Source: Cetobacterium_A somerae (GTDB lineage: Bacteria; Fusobacteriota; Fusobacteriia; Fusobacteriales; Fusobacteriaceae). Taken from it: DNA of 64,000 nucleotides. Position 1 is the stretch's first letter; each line of letters begins with the position of its first letter. Of this stretch, positions 7,973 to 17,070 are shown in pieces. The notes beneath the pieces were generated by a model, which searched no databases, was not told where the DNA came from, and was given only the letters and a program-made list of their open reading frames with translations. The stretch is taken from the NCBI RefSeq assembly GCF_044784365.2, contig NZ_CP173065.2; one strand, given 5' to 3'. Made by a program: the position numbers and the translations under genes.

Positions 7973-9091
7973 ATGAAAAAGAAAATGATAGCTATGATTT
8001 TAGCTGGCGGTCAAGGAAGTAGACTTAAAAAACTCACAAAAGATGTTGCAAAACCTGCTGTTCCTTTTGGAGGTAAGTACAGAATTATAGACTTCCCATT
8101 AAGCAACTGTGTTAACTCTGGAATTGACACTGTTGGAGTTTTAGTTCAATACAAGCCATTTCTGTTAAATAAACATATTGGAGTTGGAAGTCCATGGGAT
8201 TTAGATGTTGAAGGAGCTGGAGTTAGTATTTTACCTCCATACTCTACAGAAAGTGAAAATCGTTGGTATAAGGGGACTGCCGATGCTATATTTCAAAATG
8301 AAAACTATATTGATATGTATAATCCTGAATATGTTCTTATTCTTTCTGGAGACCATATCTATAAAATGGATTACGATAAAATGCTAGATTTTCATATTGA
8401 AACAGGAGCTGCAGCAACTGTAGCTGTTATTGATGTTCCTCTTGAGGAAGCTTCTCGTTTTGGAATTATGAATACAAATAAAAATAATGAAATTTATGAG
8501 TTTGAAGAAAAACCTAAAGAGCCTAAGAGTACTTTAGCAAGTATGGGTATATATATTTTCAATTGGGCTGCTCTTAAAAAAGCGCTAAAAGAGGATCAAC
8601 AAGATAAGTATTCAGATAAAGATTTTGGAAAAAATATTATTCCAAAATTTTTAAGAGAAGGTCAAAAATTAATGGCTTATCCTTTTGCTGGTTACTGGAA
8701 AGATGTAGGAACTATAGAGAGTCTTTGGGCTGCTAATATGGATTTGTTAGATAGCTCAAATCCCATTGATCTCTTTGATAAAAATTGGAGAATCTACTCT
8801 CAAGCTACAAATAAACCTGGTCACCTTCTTGAAGAAACCGCAGTTATTAAAAACTCTATTATTTCAGAGGGATGTATTATTAAAGGTGAGGTTATTAACT
8901 CTATTATCTCTTCTGAGGTTTTTGTTGAAGAGGGAGCTAAAGTACATAACAGTGTCATTTTAGCTGGAGCAGTTTTAAAAGAGGGTAGTTTTGTTAATAG
9001 AATAATTTTAGGTGAAAATGTTGTTGTTGAAAAAAATGAGCATTTTGGAAGAAAAGATGAAATTCTATTTATCAGTGGGGGGGATGAATAA
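7973..9091 (+). CDS. glgC: Glucose-1-phosphate adenylyltransferase, catalytic subunit
   Basis: It makes ADP-glucose from glucose-1-phosphate and ATP, the committed step of bacterial glycogen synthesis. The 372-residue protein opens with the nucleotidyltransferase motif GGQGSRLKKLT and KPAVPFGGKYRIIDFPLSNC, and ends in a left-handed beta-helix of hexapeptide repeats (from about residue 285). The chosen ATG follows AAAAAGGGGGAA; an in-frame ATG 16 codons upstream lies inside glgB and lacks a ribosome site. In firmicute-type operons GlgC pairs with GlgD, and the next gene overlaps by one base (TAATG), which supports a GlgC-GlgD heteromer. Confidence 0.95.
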   Translation: MKKKMIAMILAGGQGSRLKKLTKDVAKPAVPFGGKYRIIDFPLSNCVNSGIDTVGVLVQYKPFLLNKHIGVGSPWDLDVEGAGVSILPPYSTESENRWYKGTADAIFQNENYIDMYNPEYVLILSGDHIYKMDYDKMLDFHIETGAAATVAVIDVPLEEASRFGIMNTNKNNEIYEFEEKPKEPKSTLASMGIYIFNWAALKKALKEDQQDKYSDKDFGKNIIPKFLREGQKLMAYPFAGYWKDVGTIESLWAANMDLLDSSNPIDLFDKNWRIYSQATNKPGHLLEETAVIKNSIISEGCIIKGEVINSIISSEVFVEEGAKVHNSVILAGAVLKEGSFVNRIILGENVVVEKNEHFGRKDEILFISGGDE

Positions 9092-10182
9092 TGTTAGCAA
9101 AATATACTGGAGTTATCACATCTTTTGAAAGTAGAGATCTTTTAAAAACTTTAACAGCCCACAGAGGAATCGCTACAGTTCCTATTGCAGGAAAATATAG
9201 AGCTATTGATTTCCCTTTATCATATATGAAAAATGCTGGAATTAGAAATATTCATGTTCTTACTAGTAAAAATTGTCGCTCTCTTAGAAATCACTTAGAT
9301 GTAGCTAAATCTTGGGGGTTAAATAGAAAAAATGGAGGTCTTACAATTCACAGTGGTGATGTTGAAAGTGACACTGAACTTTTAGTTGAAAACTTTGATG
9401 ATCTTCTAAAATCCAAAGATGAGATGATTGTCATCGCTCCAACTTACATGATTGCAAATATAGACTTAGATAAGGCTATTGAATTTCATGAGCTTTCAGA
9501 AGCTGATGTTACAGTTATATATAAAAATATTCCTGAACCATCAGAAAATTTTCTTGGTTGTGATATTTTAGAATTTAATGAAAAAAATCATCTAACAAGA
9601 GCTTGTGCTAATTTTTTACCAAAGAAAAATCAAAATATATCTTTAGAAATATTTTTGATAAAAAGATCTCTTTTAATGGCCTTAGTTATGTCTAGACCCC
9701 TTAATCAAATCTCTTTAAAAGATATTATCTATAGAAGTAAAAACAATCTAAAAATCATGGGATTTGAGCATAAAGAGTATCTTTCTTGTTTAAATTCACT
9801 AGCGAACTACTTTAGAACTAATATGGATTTAATAAATTCTAAAACTTTAAAAGAGATTTTCTTTAATGAAAATAGACCTATTTTTAGCAAGGTTAAAGAT
9901 TCAATTCCTACTCACTATTTAAGTGAAGAGGTTGTAAAAAACTCTATTATTTCTAATGAGTGTTTTATTGAAGGAACTGTTATTAATAGCGTACTTTCAA
10001 GATATGTTAATGTAGAAAAAGGTGCTAGGGTAGAAAATTGTATTATTCTTCAAAATTGTACTATAAAAGCTGGTACACATTTAAAGAATATTATTGTTGA
10101 TAAAAATGTTGTTTTAGAAGAAACAGAGTTAGAAGGAAACCCTTCATATCCTCTTGTTATTCAGAAAAAATATAAATTTTAA
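9091..10182 (+). CDS. glgD: Glucose-1-phosphate adenylyltransferase, GlgD subunit
   Basis: This is a GlgC paralogue of 363 residues with the same fold: an N-terminal nucleotidyltransferase domain (GKYRAIDFPLSYMKNAGI) and a C-terminal hexapeptide beta-helix (about 260-345). The phosphate-binding loop of GlgC is degenerate: instead of GGxGxRL it reads SFESRDLLKTLT, as expected for GlgD. In the studied firmicute enzymes GlgD is poorly active alone but strongly activates GlgC. It overlaps glgC by one base, so the two are translationally coupled. The AGTGGGGGGGAT ribosome site lies inside the glgC end. Confidence 0.9.
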   Translation: MLAKYTGVITSFESRDLLKTLTAHRGIATVPIAGKYRAIDFPLSYMKNAGIRNIHVLTSKNCRSLRNHLDVAKSWGLNRKNGGLTIHSGDVESDTELLVENFDDLLKSKDEMIVIAPTYMIANIDLDKAIEFHELSEADVTVIYKNIPEPSENFLGCDILEFNEKNHLTRACANFLPKKNQNISLEIFLIKRSLLMALVMSRPLNQISLKDIIYRSKNNLKIMGFEHKEYLSCLNSLANYFRTNMDLINSKTLKEIFFNENRPIFSKVKDSIPTHYLSEEVVKNSIISNECFIEGTVINSVLSRYVNVEKGARVENCIILQNCTIKAGTHLKNIIVDKNVVLEETELEGNPSYPLVIQKKYKF

Positions 10183-10203
10183 CTTTTACAAGGAGGAAAG
10201 AAG

Positions 10204-11646
10204 ATGAAAAATATCAATCTGCTTTTTGCCACTTCAGAAGCTGATCCATTTTTAAAAGTTGGAGGTCTTGGGGATGTATCTCACGCTCTTCCAAAGGCAT
10301 TAAAAAAAGTTGGTGTTAATGCTAAAGTTATACTTCCAAAAAACGGAAATATTCCTAAAAAATTTGTAGAAAAAATGAATTTTTTAGGTTCTTTTACTGT
10401 ACCTGTTGGATGGAGAAATCAATATGCTGGATTATTTCATTTAGAGTATGATGGTGTGGATTTCTATTTCATAGATAATGAATACTATTTTAAAAGACAT
10501 ATACCTTACGGTCATTATGATGATGGAGAGATTTTTTCTTTCTTTTGTAGAGGAGTTTTAGAAGCTGTTAAGCATATACCTGATTTTTCTCCTGATATCA
10601 TTCACTGTAATGATTGGCACACAGGTATGATTCCTGTACTTTTAAAAGCTTTTTACAAAGAGGATCCACTTTTAAAAAATACAAAAACTGTTTTCACAAT
10701 ACATAATCTAAAATATCAAGGTGTATTTTCTAAAGATATTTTGGGAGAACTTCTATGTCTTGATTCATCATATTATTCAGAAGATAAACTTAAATTTTAT
10801 GATGGTGTATCTTTTATGAAAGGTGGTCTTATATACTCTGATTTAGTTACAACTGTTAGTGAAACTTATGCTAAAGAGATTACATATCCTTTCTATGGGG
10901 AAAAATTAAATGGATTAATTATTGAACTTGGAGATAAAGTTCATGGAATTGTAAATGGAATCGATTACACTTTATACGATCCTAGAAAAGATGATAAACT
11001 TTACGCTAATTTTGGATTAACTAACTTAAAGAAAAAAGCTATAAATAAAGTGGAATTACAAAAAAGACTGGGACTTCCTGTAGACGAAAATATTTTAATG
11101 GTAGGATTAGTTTCTCGTTTAGTTAGTCAAAAGGGCCTTGATCTTATAAAATGGGTTATGGATGATATCTTGAATATTAACCTTCAATTTGTTGTTTTAG
11201 GAACTGGAGATGTGCAGTACCAAGATCTGTTTAACTATTATTCATATATTAATCCTGGGAAACTCTCAGCTAACATAACATTTAGTGATGAGTTAGCTAG
11301 AAAAATATATGGAGCATGTGATCTGTTTTTAATGCCATCTCTATTCGAACCATGTGGTATAGGTCAACTTATTGCTATGAGATACGGTACTATTCCTTTA
11401 GTTAGAGAGACTGGAGGTTTAAAAGATACTGTTTCTAACTTTAATCCCGATACCTTGGGAGGAACTGGTTTTGTTTTCCAAAATTATAATGCTCATGATA
11501 TGCTTTTCAAACTTGAATATGCTGCTAAAGTTTTCTATGAAGATAAAAAAGCTTGGACCGCTCTTATGAGATCTTGTATGAAATATAACTCTGATTGGAA
11601 AGAGTCAGCTAAAAAATATAAATCGTTATACGGAGGTCTTTTATGA
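10204..11646 (+). CDS. glgA: Glycogen synthase (ADP-glucose)
   Basis: It extends alpha-1,4-glucan using ADP-glucose. The 480-residue GT5 enzyme has the ADP-glucose-binding motif KVGGLGDV (18-25), HCNDWHTG in the first Rossmann domain, a GLVSRLVSQKGLDL interdomain segment around 300-313, and the C-terminal FEPCGIGQLIAMRYGTIPLV motif with the retaining-transferase Glu. Length is normal for the bacterial enzyme. The ATG follows ACAAGGAGGAAAG. Its stop overlaps the glgP start by four bases. Confidence 0.95.
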   Translation: MKNINLLFATSEADPFLKVGGLGDVSHALPKALKKVGVNAKVILPKNGNIPKKFVEKMNFLGSFTVPVGWRNQYAGLFHLEYDGVDFYFIDNEYYFKRHIPYGHYDDGEIFSFFCRGVLEAVKHIPDFSPDIIHCNDWHTGMIPVLLKAFYKEDPLLKNTKTVFTIHNLKYQGVFSKDILGELLCLDSSYYSEDKLKFYDGVSFMKGGLIYSDLVTTVSETYAKEITYPFYGEKLNGLIIELGDKVHGIVNGIDYTLYDPRKDDKLYANFGLTNLKKKAINKVELQKRLGLPVDENILMVGLVSRLVSQKGLDLIKWVMDDILNINLQFVVLGTGDVQYQDLFNYYSYINPGKLSANITFSDELARKIYGACDLFLMPSLFEPCGIGQLIAMRYGTIPLVRETGGLKDTVSNFNPDTLGGTGFVFQNYNAHDMLFKLEYAAKVFYEDKKAWTALMRSCMKYNSDWKESAKKYKSLYGGLL

Positions 11647-14075
11647 ATCTAACTAAAAATCAATTTAAAGAAGATTATGTTAAAAGACTTACTCTAACTT
11701 TTGCACAAACTACTACAGAAGCTTCCCTAGAGCATAAATATTTAGCTCTTGGAAAACTTATAAGAGATTATATATCTGAATCTTGGGCAGAAACTAACAA
11801 CTACTACACTAAGAAAAAATGTAAACAGATATATTATTTCTCTATGGAATTTCTACTTGGGAGATTATTAAACTCATATCTTTTAAATCTTAATATTCGA
11901 GATGTTGTTAAAGATGGGCTTAGAGATTTAGGAATTGATTTAGATACTCTTTTAGAATTAGAACCTGATCCTGCTCTTGGAAATGGTGGTCTTGGAAGAC
12001 TTGCAGCATGTTTTATGGATTCACTTGCATCCCTTGGTTTTCCTGGTCATGGATGTGGTATAAGATTTAAACATGGCCTTTTTAATCAAAAAATTATAAA
12101 TGGATATCAAAAAGAACTTTTAAATAACTGGTTAAAAGAGGATTTTCTATGGGAGATTAAAAAACCTGAAAAAACTGTAACTGTTAGATTTGGTGGAGTT
12201 GTAAATTTAGTTAATACTCCAAATGGAATTGAGCCCGTATACTCTGGTTGTGAAGAGATTGACGCTGTTCCTTATGATATCCCTATCTTAGGTTCTAATA
12301 TGGAAACTGTTAATACCCTTAGACTTTTTAGTGCTGAACTCCCTGAAGAGGAGATTGATTTAAATGGTCTTCAAAAAGGTGATTATCAAAAATTTATTGA
12401 TAAAAAGTTTGCTGTTGAAGCTATTTCACAGATTTTATATCCTGATGATTCTAGTTTTCAAGGAAAGCTTTTACGTCTAAAACAGGAGTATTTTTTTGTT
12501 AGTGCTGGACTTCAAACTATTTTAAAAAGATATAAAAAACTCAAAGAATCTATCCATAAATTCTCTGATTTTGTAGGAATTCACATTAACGATACTCACC
12601 CTGCTATAGCTGTTGGTGAACTTATGAGGTTACTTTTAGATGAAGAGGGACTAGACTGGGATAGCGCTTGGGATATAACAGTTAAAACTTTAGCTTATAC
12701 TAATCATACTATATTAGCTGAAGCTATGGAAAAATGGCCTTATGATATGTTTAAAAAAACTGTTCCTCGAATTCTTATGATTATCGAAGAGATTGATAGA
12801 AGATTCTGTGAAGAGGTTAGTAAAAAATATGAAGAGGATTATAGTAAAATTGATTCAATGAGAATAATCTATAATGGTGAGGTTAGAATGGCTAATCTAG
12901 CTATAATAGGTTCTCATTCAATTAATGGAGTTGCTAAAATTCACACTGAAATTCTAAAAAATAGAGAGCTCCATGACTTCTATCTTCTTTATCCTGAAAG
13001 ATTTAACAATAAAACTAATGGTATTACCCATAGAAGATGGTTAAAAAATGCAAACCCTGAACTTTACAAATTAGTTATAGAGAAAAGTGGTCCTGAGTGT
13101 TTAAATGACACAAATAAATTTATTAACTTTTTAAAATATATAAATGATGACAATGTTTTACAGACACTAGATAAAATCAAATTTAAAAACAAAGAGAAGG
13201 TTGTTGCCTTTGTTAAAAATAAATATAATATAGATATAAATCCATTTTCAATTTTTGATGTACAAGTTAAAAGGCTTCATGGATACAAAAGACAGCTGCT
13301 TAATGTATTTAATATAATTTATCTATACAATCAGCTAAAACAAAATCCAGAGCTTGATATAGTTCCACGAACATTCTTTTTTGGTGCTAAAGCTGCACCA
13401 TCTTACTATTTAGCCAAAAATATTATAAAGCTTATAAACTCTGTAGCTAATGTTATAAATAATGATCCTGATATTAGAAATAAAATTAAGGTCGTATTTC
13501 TTGAAAATTACGGTGTTTCTATAGCTGAGCTTATAATTCCAGCAGGAGATGTAAGTGAGCAGATTTCAACAGCTTCTAAAGAGGCCTCTGGAACTGGAAA
13601 TATGAAGTTTATGATGAACGGAGCTGTTACCCTTGCTACTCTTGATGGAGCTAACGTTGAGATTTATGACGAAGTTGGAGATAATAATATCGTTATCTTT
13701 GGACTTACTTCTCAAGAAGTTATGGATTTAGAAAAGAATAGAACATATAACTTTAGAGATATTTTAAATTCTAACCCTGATTTACAAAAGATTCTTACTC
13801 AACTTAGTGATGGAACTTTTTCTGAAAATAAGGAGGAGTTTAAAGATATCCTAAATCATATATATGGAGAAGGAGACCCTTATTTTGTCTTAAAGGATTT
13901 CTCTGCTTATGTTGAAGCTCAAAATAAAATTAATACTCTATACGAAAATAGAAGAGGCTGGTTACAAATGTGTTTAGTTAATATTGCACACTCTGGAAAA
14001 TTCTCTTCTGATAATAGTATTCGAAAATATGCTGAAGATATTTGGCATATTAAGGAGGTGAAAAGAGGTGAATAG
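11643..14075 (+). CDS. glgP: Glycogen/alpha-glucan phosphorylase
   Basis: It releases glucose-1-phosphate from the non-reducing ends of glycogen. The 810-residue GT35 enzyme has ALGNGGLGRLAACF (about 118-131), GIHINDTHPA and the PLP site EASGTGNMKFMMNGA with K655, then TLDGANVEI. The ATG overlaps the end of glgA and uses a GGAGGTC ribosome site located in the glgA reading frame. Presence of both synthetic and degradative enzymes in one operon suggests that flux is set by allostery rather than by separate transcription. Confidence 0.95.
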   Translation: MNLTKNQFKEDYVKRLTLTFAQTTTEASLEHKYLALGKLIRDYISESWAETNNYYTKKKCKQIYYFSMEFLLGRLLNSYLLNLNIRDVVKDGLRDLGIDLDTLLELEPDPALGNGGLGRLAACFMDSLASLGFPGHGCGIRFKHGLFNQKIINGYQKELLNNWLKEDFLWEIKKPEKTVTVRFGGVVNLVNTPNGIEPVYSGCEEIDAVPYDIPILGSNMETVNTLRLFSAELPEEEIDLNGLQKGDYQKFIDKKFAVEAISQILYPDDSSFQGKLLRLKQEYFFVSAGLQTILKRYKKLKESIHKFSDFVGIHINDTHPAIAVGELMRLLLDEEGLDWDSAWDITVKTLAYTNHTILAEAMEKWPYDMFKKTVPRILMIIEEIDRRFCEEVSKKYEEDYSKIDSMRIIYNGEVRMANLAIIGSHSINGVAKIHTEILKNRELHDFYLLYPERFNNKTNGITHRRWLKNANPELYKLVIEKSGPECLNDTNKFINFLKYINDDNVLQTLDKIKFKNKEKVVAFVKNKYNIDINPFSIFDVQVKRLHGYKRQLLNVFNIIYLYNQLKQNPELDIVPRTFFFGAKAAPSYYLAKNIIKLINSVANVINNDPDIRNKIKVVFLENYGVSIAELIIPAGDVSEQISTASKEASGTGNMKFMMNGAVTLATLDGANVEIYDEVGDNNIVIFGLTSQEVMDLEKNRTYNFRDILNSNPDLQKILTQLSDGTFSENKEEFKDILNHIYGEGDPYFVLKDFSAYVEAQNKINTLYENRRGWLQMCLVNIAHSGKFSSDNSIRKYAEDIWHIKEVKRGE

Positions 14076-16005
14076 TCTTTCTTACTCGTTGCCTAAAGAT
14101 TCTATTTTATTTGATTCTCAAAATGAACAATTTAAAACACCTTTTGGAGCTACTCCTTGTGGAGAAAATATAAAATTTAATATATTAACTCAAAAAAATA
14201 TTAACTGTTTAGGTATTAACTTAATAATTAAAAATGGAAAAATATTGGAGTTTAAAATGCTTCCTGAAGCTGAAAAAAAAATTGGAGACCATGACTATAT
14301 TGTCTGGTCTCTTAATTTTACAACTCCATCTTTAGCTAAAACTATTTTTTATCACTTTAAAATATCCATTGGAAATGAAAATACTATTTTTTACTATGGA
14401 AATAACTCTCTAGCTCTTGGTGGGAGAGGAGATATCTATGAAAATTTTCCAATTGACTATCAAATTACCCTATACTATAAAAATAATCCTACTCCTAACT
14501 GGTTTAAAGAGAGTATTGCCTATCAAATCTTTCCAGATAGATTTAAAAATGGAAATAAAGATGGTAAGGTTAATGAACCTAAAGCTAATAGTTTTTTATA
14601 TGGAAGATGGTCTGATATTCCAATGTATATAAAAAATAATAAAAATGAAATAGCTCGTTGGGATTTTTTTGGAGGTAACTTAAAAGGGATTACTGAAAAA
14701 ATCAACTATCTTAAAGGTTTAAATGTTGGAACCCTATATTTAAATCCTATTTTTGAAGCGACTAGTAACCATCGTTATGATACTAATAACTATCATAATA
14801 TTGATCCTGTTTTAGGAACATATAAAGATTTTAAAGATATGGTTAAAGAGTGTAAAAAAAGAGGAATATACACAATTTTAGATGGTGTTTTTAATCATAC
14901 CGGAAAAGACAGTATATATTTTAAAGAAGCATCTACATCTACATCCTCACCATTTTATCCATGGTATAGATTCCAAAACTATCCCTATGACTACGATTGT
15001 TGGTGGGGAATTAAAGATTTACCTTGTGTAAATGAACTAGAACCTAGCTTTTTTAAATATATTGTTGAAGGGGAAAATAGTGTTATTAATCATTGGATGA
15101 AAACTGGCATTAAAGGTTGGAGACTTGATGTAGCTGATGAACTTCCAAGCTTCTTTATTGAGAGCTTAAAATATAAATGTAAAAATATTGACTCTGAATC
15201 AGTTATTATTGGGGAAGTTTGGGAAGATGCTAGTAATAAGATAAGTTATGGTCAAAGAAGAGAGTATTTTAATGGTAAGCAACTAGATTCAGCTATGAAC
15301 TATCCTCTTAGAACATATCTTTTAAACTTCTACAATGGTTCTATCGATAGTGAAACTCTTTGTAAATATATGAACTCTTTAAAAGAAAACTATCCTAAAG
15401 AAAATTATTTTGCATCCTTTAATCTTTTAGGAAGTCATGATGTAAAGAGAATAAAAACCTCTGTTAAAGATATCGTAAAAGATTATAATCTTGAACCTCA
15501 ATATTTAGAGCCTGCTACAACTAGAATTCTAAAATCTTTGAGTTTAATTCAATTTACTCTTCCTGGAGTTCCTGTTATCTATTATGGAGATGAAGTAGGA
15601 GTAGAGGGAGGCAAAGATCCAGATAACCGAAGAACATATCCTTGGGGAAAAGAGGACCAAGATCTTTTAAGTTGGTATAAAAAAATTTCTTTTTTAAGAT
15701 CTAGTTCTAAAGTGTTAAAAAAAGGTGAAATTAAATTTTTTTCACCACATCCTGACGTGTTTGCTTACATTAGATTCTTCCCCAACGAGAGAGACTTTAT
15801 AGGAGTTCTTACAAATAGAAATCCAAATAAATCAAAAATTTTTAAAATTAATTTGAAGGAATTTCTAGGGCAATTTAGTAATAATATAGCGACTGACATA
15901 TATCGTTGGAATGACCCCCTAATCATTCCAATAGATTCATCTACTAATTTCCCAATAAAAATCCCCCCACTAAAGACCCTTTTATTTAGTAGTAAAAGTG
16001 TCTAA
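14068..16005 (+). CDS. GH13 alpha-amylase family glucanohydrolase (neopullulanase/cyclomaltodextrinase-like)
   Basis: The 645-residue protein starts with an immunoglobulin-like N-domain (about 1-140), then ESIAYQIFPDRFKNG, which is typical of the neopullulanase/maltogenic amylase subfamily. The barrel motifs follow: DGVFNHTG, GWRLDVADE (nucleophile Asp), IGEVWEDA (acid/base Glu) and NLLGSHDVKR. No signal peptide is present, so it acts in the cytosol, probably on maltodextrins or on branched limit dextrins left by GlgP. No glgX is in the operon and this enzyme may do part of that debranching job, which is inference. The start is GTG with AAGGAGG nine bases upstream; it overlaps glgP by eight bases. 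A strong terminator follows. Confidence 0.88.
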   Translation: MNSLSYSLPKDSILFDSQNEQFKTPFGATPCGENIKFNILTQKNINCLGINLIIKNGKILEFKMLPEAEKKIGDHDYIVWSLNFTTPSLAKTIFYHFKISIGNENTIFYYGNNSLALGGRGDIYENFPIDYQITLYYKNNPTPNWFKESIAYQIFPDRFKNGNKDGKVNEPKANSFLYGRWSDIPMYIKNNKNEIARWDFFGGNLKGITEKINYLKGLNVGTLYLNPIFEATSNHRYDTNNYHNIDPVLGTYKDFKDMVKECKKRGIYTILDGVFNHTGKDSIYFKEASTSTSSPFYPWYRFQNYPYDYDCWWGIKDLPCVNELEPSFFKYIVEGENSVINHWMKTGIKGWRLDVADELPSFFIESLKYKCKNIDSESVIIGEVWEDASNKISYGQRREYFNGKQLDSAMNYPLRTYLLNFYNGSIDSETLCKYMNSLKENYPKENYFASFNLLGSHDVKRIKTSVKDIVKDYNLEPQYLEPATTRILKSLSLIQFTLPGVPVIYYGDEVGVEGGKDPDNRRTYPWGKEDQDLLSWYKKISFLRSSSKVLKKGEIKFFSPHPDVFAYIRFFPNERDFIGVLTNRNPNKSKIFKINLKEFLGQFSNNIATDIYRWNDPLIIPIDSSTNFPIKIPPLKTLLFSSKSV

Positions 16006-16006
16006 G

Positions 16007-16040
16007 AAAAGCTGAGCACTCCCCCCTGCTCAGCTTTTTT
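16007..16040 (+). terminator. Terminator of the glycogen operon
   Basis: A stem of AAAAGCTGAGCA with TGCTCAGCTTTT around a short C-rich loop, followed by T residues, directly after the last gene. Confidence 0.9.
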
Positions 16041-16106
16041 CCTAAGGGTACTTGTGAGTGTTTTCTCATAAGCACTTTTAGGAAAAATATTTTTATAAAA
16101 AAGTAT

Positions 16107-16135
16107 TTGACAATTTTATTTTCATAGTTTATAAT
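16107..16135 (+). promoter_or_regulatory. Consensus promoter of the amino acid ABC transporter leader
   Basis: TTGACA (16107-16112) and TATAAT (16130-16135) with the ideal 17-base spacer. Transcription would start near 16142 and run into a leader peptide ORF. Confidence 0.85.
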
Positions 16136-16181
16136 CAATCAAACTTTAGTAGTTTAAGAATTTTTTAAAGGAGGTCAGGTC

Positions 16182-16259
16182 ATGTTATTTAGAAATGATA
16201 GGAATAGGGTACAAAATAATAAAAACTCTATATTCTATTATATTCTTAGTAATTTTTGA
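16182..16259 (+). CDS. Putative 25-residue leader peptide of an attenuator
   Basis: The ORF begins with an ATG behind a very strong AAAGGAGGT site, about 40 bases after the predicted transcription start. It encodes 25 residues beginning MLFRNDRNRVQNNKN. Asparagine (six) and arginine (three within the first nine codons, two as AGG) are over-represented. The codons for YILS near its end contain an 12-base stretch (16238-16249) complementary to the 5' arm of the downstream terminator. The arrangement matches classical ribosome-mediated attenuation, in which stalling at scarce-amino-acid codons would free the antiterminator. Function is inferred from layout only. Confidence 0.6.
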   Translation: MLFRNDRNRVQNNKNSIFYYILSNF

Positions 16260-16330
16260 TGCTGGCCATCCATTTTTATTTTTATAACTATGGATTACTT
16301 TCGCAAAATTATTTACCCTTTTAATTTTGG
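16260..16330 (+). promoter_or_regulatory. Spacer of the attenuator leader
   Basis: This stretch separates the leader peptide stop codon from the terminator. ATCCAT and ATGGAT near its start and middle can form a weak 6-bp hairpin. No ORF with a ribosome site and no known riboswitch pattern was recognised. Confidence 0.35.
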
Positions 16331-16374
16331 AAGGTCTAAGAGTATAAGTCTATACTCTTAGACCTTCTTTTTTT
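16331..16374 (+). terminator. Strong leader terminator (candidate attenuator) before the amino acid ABC operon
   Basis: A perfect 16-bp stem (16331-16346 with 16351-16366) and four-base loop followed by eight T residues after one C. It lies between the promoter and the first structural gene, with no clear second promoter after it, so transcription of the transporter must pass it. Confidence 0.9.
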
Positions 16375-16404
16375 ATACCAAATACTAATATAAAGGAGAT
16401 TTTT

Positions 16405-17070
16405 ATGGGAGATTACTTAAGTACACTAAAAACAATTTTTATTGATGGTTACAGATATCAATACGTTCTTCAAGGTTTAGCTTTTTCAGTTGGTGTTACA
16501 GCTTTTTCAGCTATCTTTGGTGTTATTTTTGGTATTTTTATCGCACTTTTAAGACTTTCACCTAGATTCAAATGGATAGCTATTTGCTATATTGATCTTA
16601 TTAGAGGGACTCCAGCAGTTGTTCAACTTCTAGTTCTAGCTAATATTATTTTTGCTGGATTCCGTGACATGCCTATATTTTTAGTTGCTGGTATTGCCTT
16701 TGGAATAAACTCTAGTGCTTATGTTGCTGAGATTATCAGAGCTGGTATTGAAGGGTTAGATAAAGGACAAATGGAAGCTTCTAGAGCTCTTGGAATGAGT
16801 TATCCAATGGCTATGAAAGAGGTTATAATTCCACAAGCTATTAGAAAAATACTTCCAGCATTAGTTAGTGAATTTATTACTCTTTTAAAAGAGACATCTA
16901 TAGTTGGATTTATCGGTGGAGTAGACCTTTTAAGATCTGCAAACATAATTACATCTCAAACTTATAGAGGAGTTGAGCCACTACTTTTAGTTGGTTTAAT
17001 ATACCTAGTTTTAGTTGGAATCTTTACAAAAATCATGAGAGGCGTTGAAAAGGGGTTGAGTAATAAATGA
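16405..17070 (+). CDS. Polar amino acid ABC transporter permease (HisM/GlnP family)
   Basis: The 221-residue inner-membrane protein has about five membrane segments and the conserved EAA loop SRALGMSYPMAMKEVIIPQAIRKI-type region (about 131-155) that docks on the ATPase. The RGTPAVVQLLVLANI motif near residue 70 is typical of the His/Glu/Gln/Arg family (TIGR01726-like). The ATG follows AAAGGAGA. It is the first gene of a three-gene operon (permease, ATPase, binding protein) and overlaps the ATPase gene by four bases. A homodimer with the ATPase dimer is expected because only one permease gene is present. Confidence 0.93.
   Translation: MGDYLSTLKTIFIDGYRYQYVLQGLAFSVGVTAFSAIFGVIFGIFIALLRLSPRFKWIAICYIDLIRGTPAVVQLLVLANIIFAGFRDMPIFLVAGIAFGINSSAYVAEIIRAGIEGLDKGQMEASRALGMSYPMAMKEVIIPQAIRKILPALVSEFITLLKETSIVGFIGGVDLLRSANIITSQTYRGVEPLLLVGLIYLVLVGIFTKIMRGVEKGLSNK

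Noticed and set aside
16142..16330. T-box or classical riboswitch upstream of the amino acid ABC operon
   Set aside because: No T-box sequence (AGGGTGGNACCGCG) is found; a translated leader ORF and antiterminator complementarity fit attenuation better.
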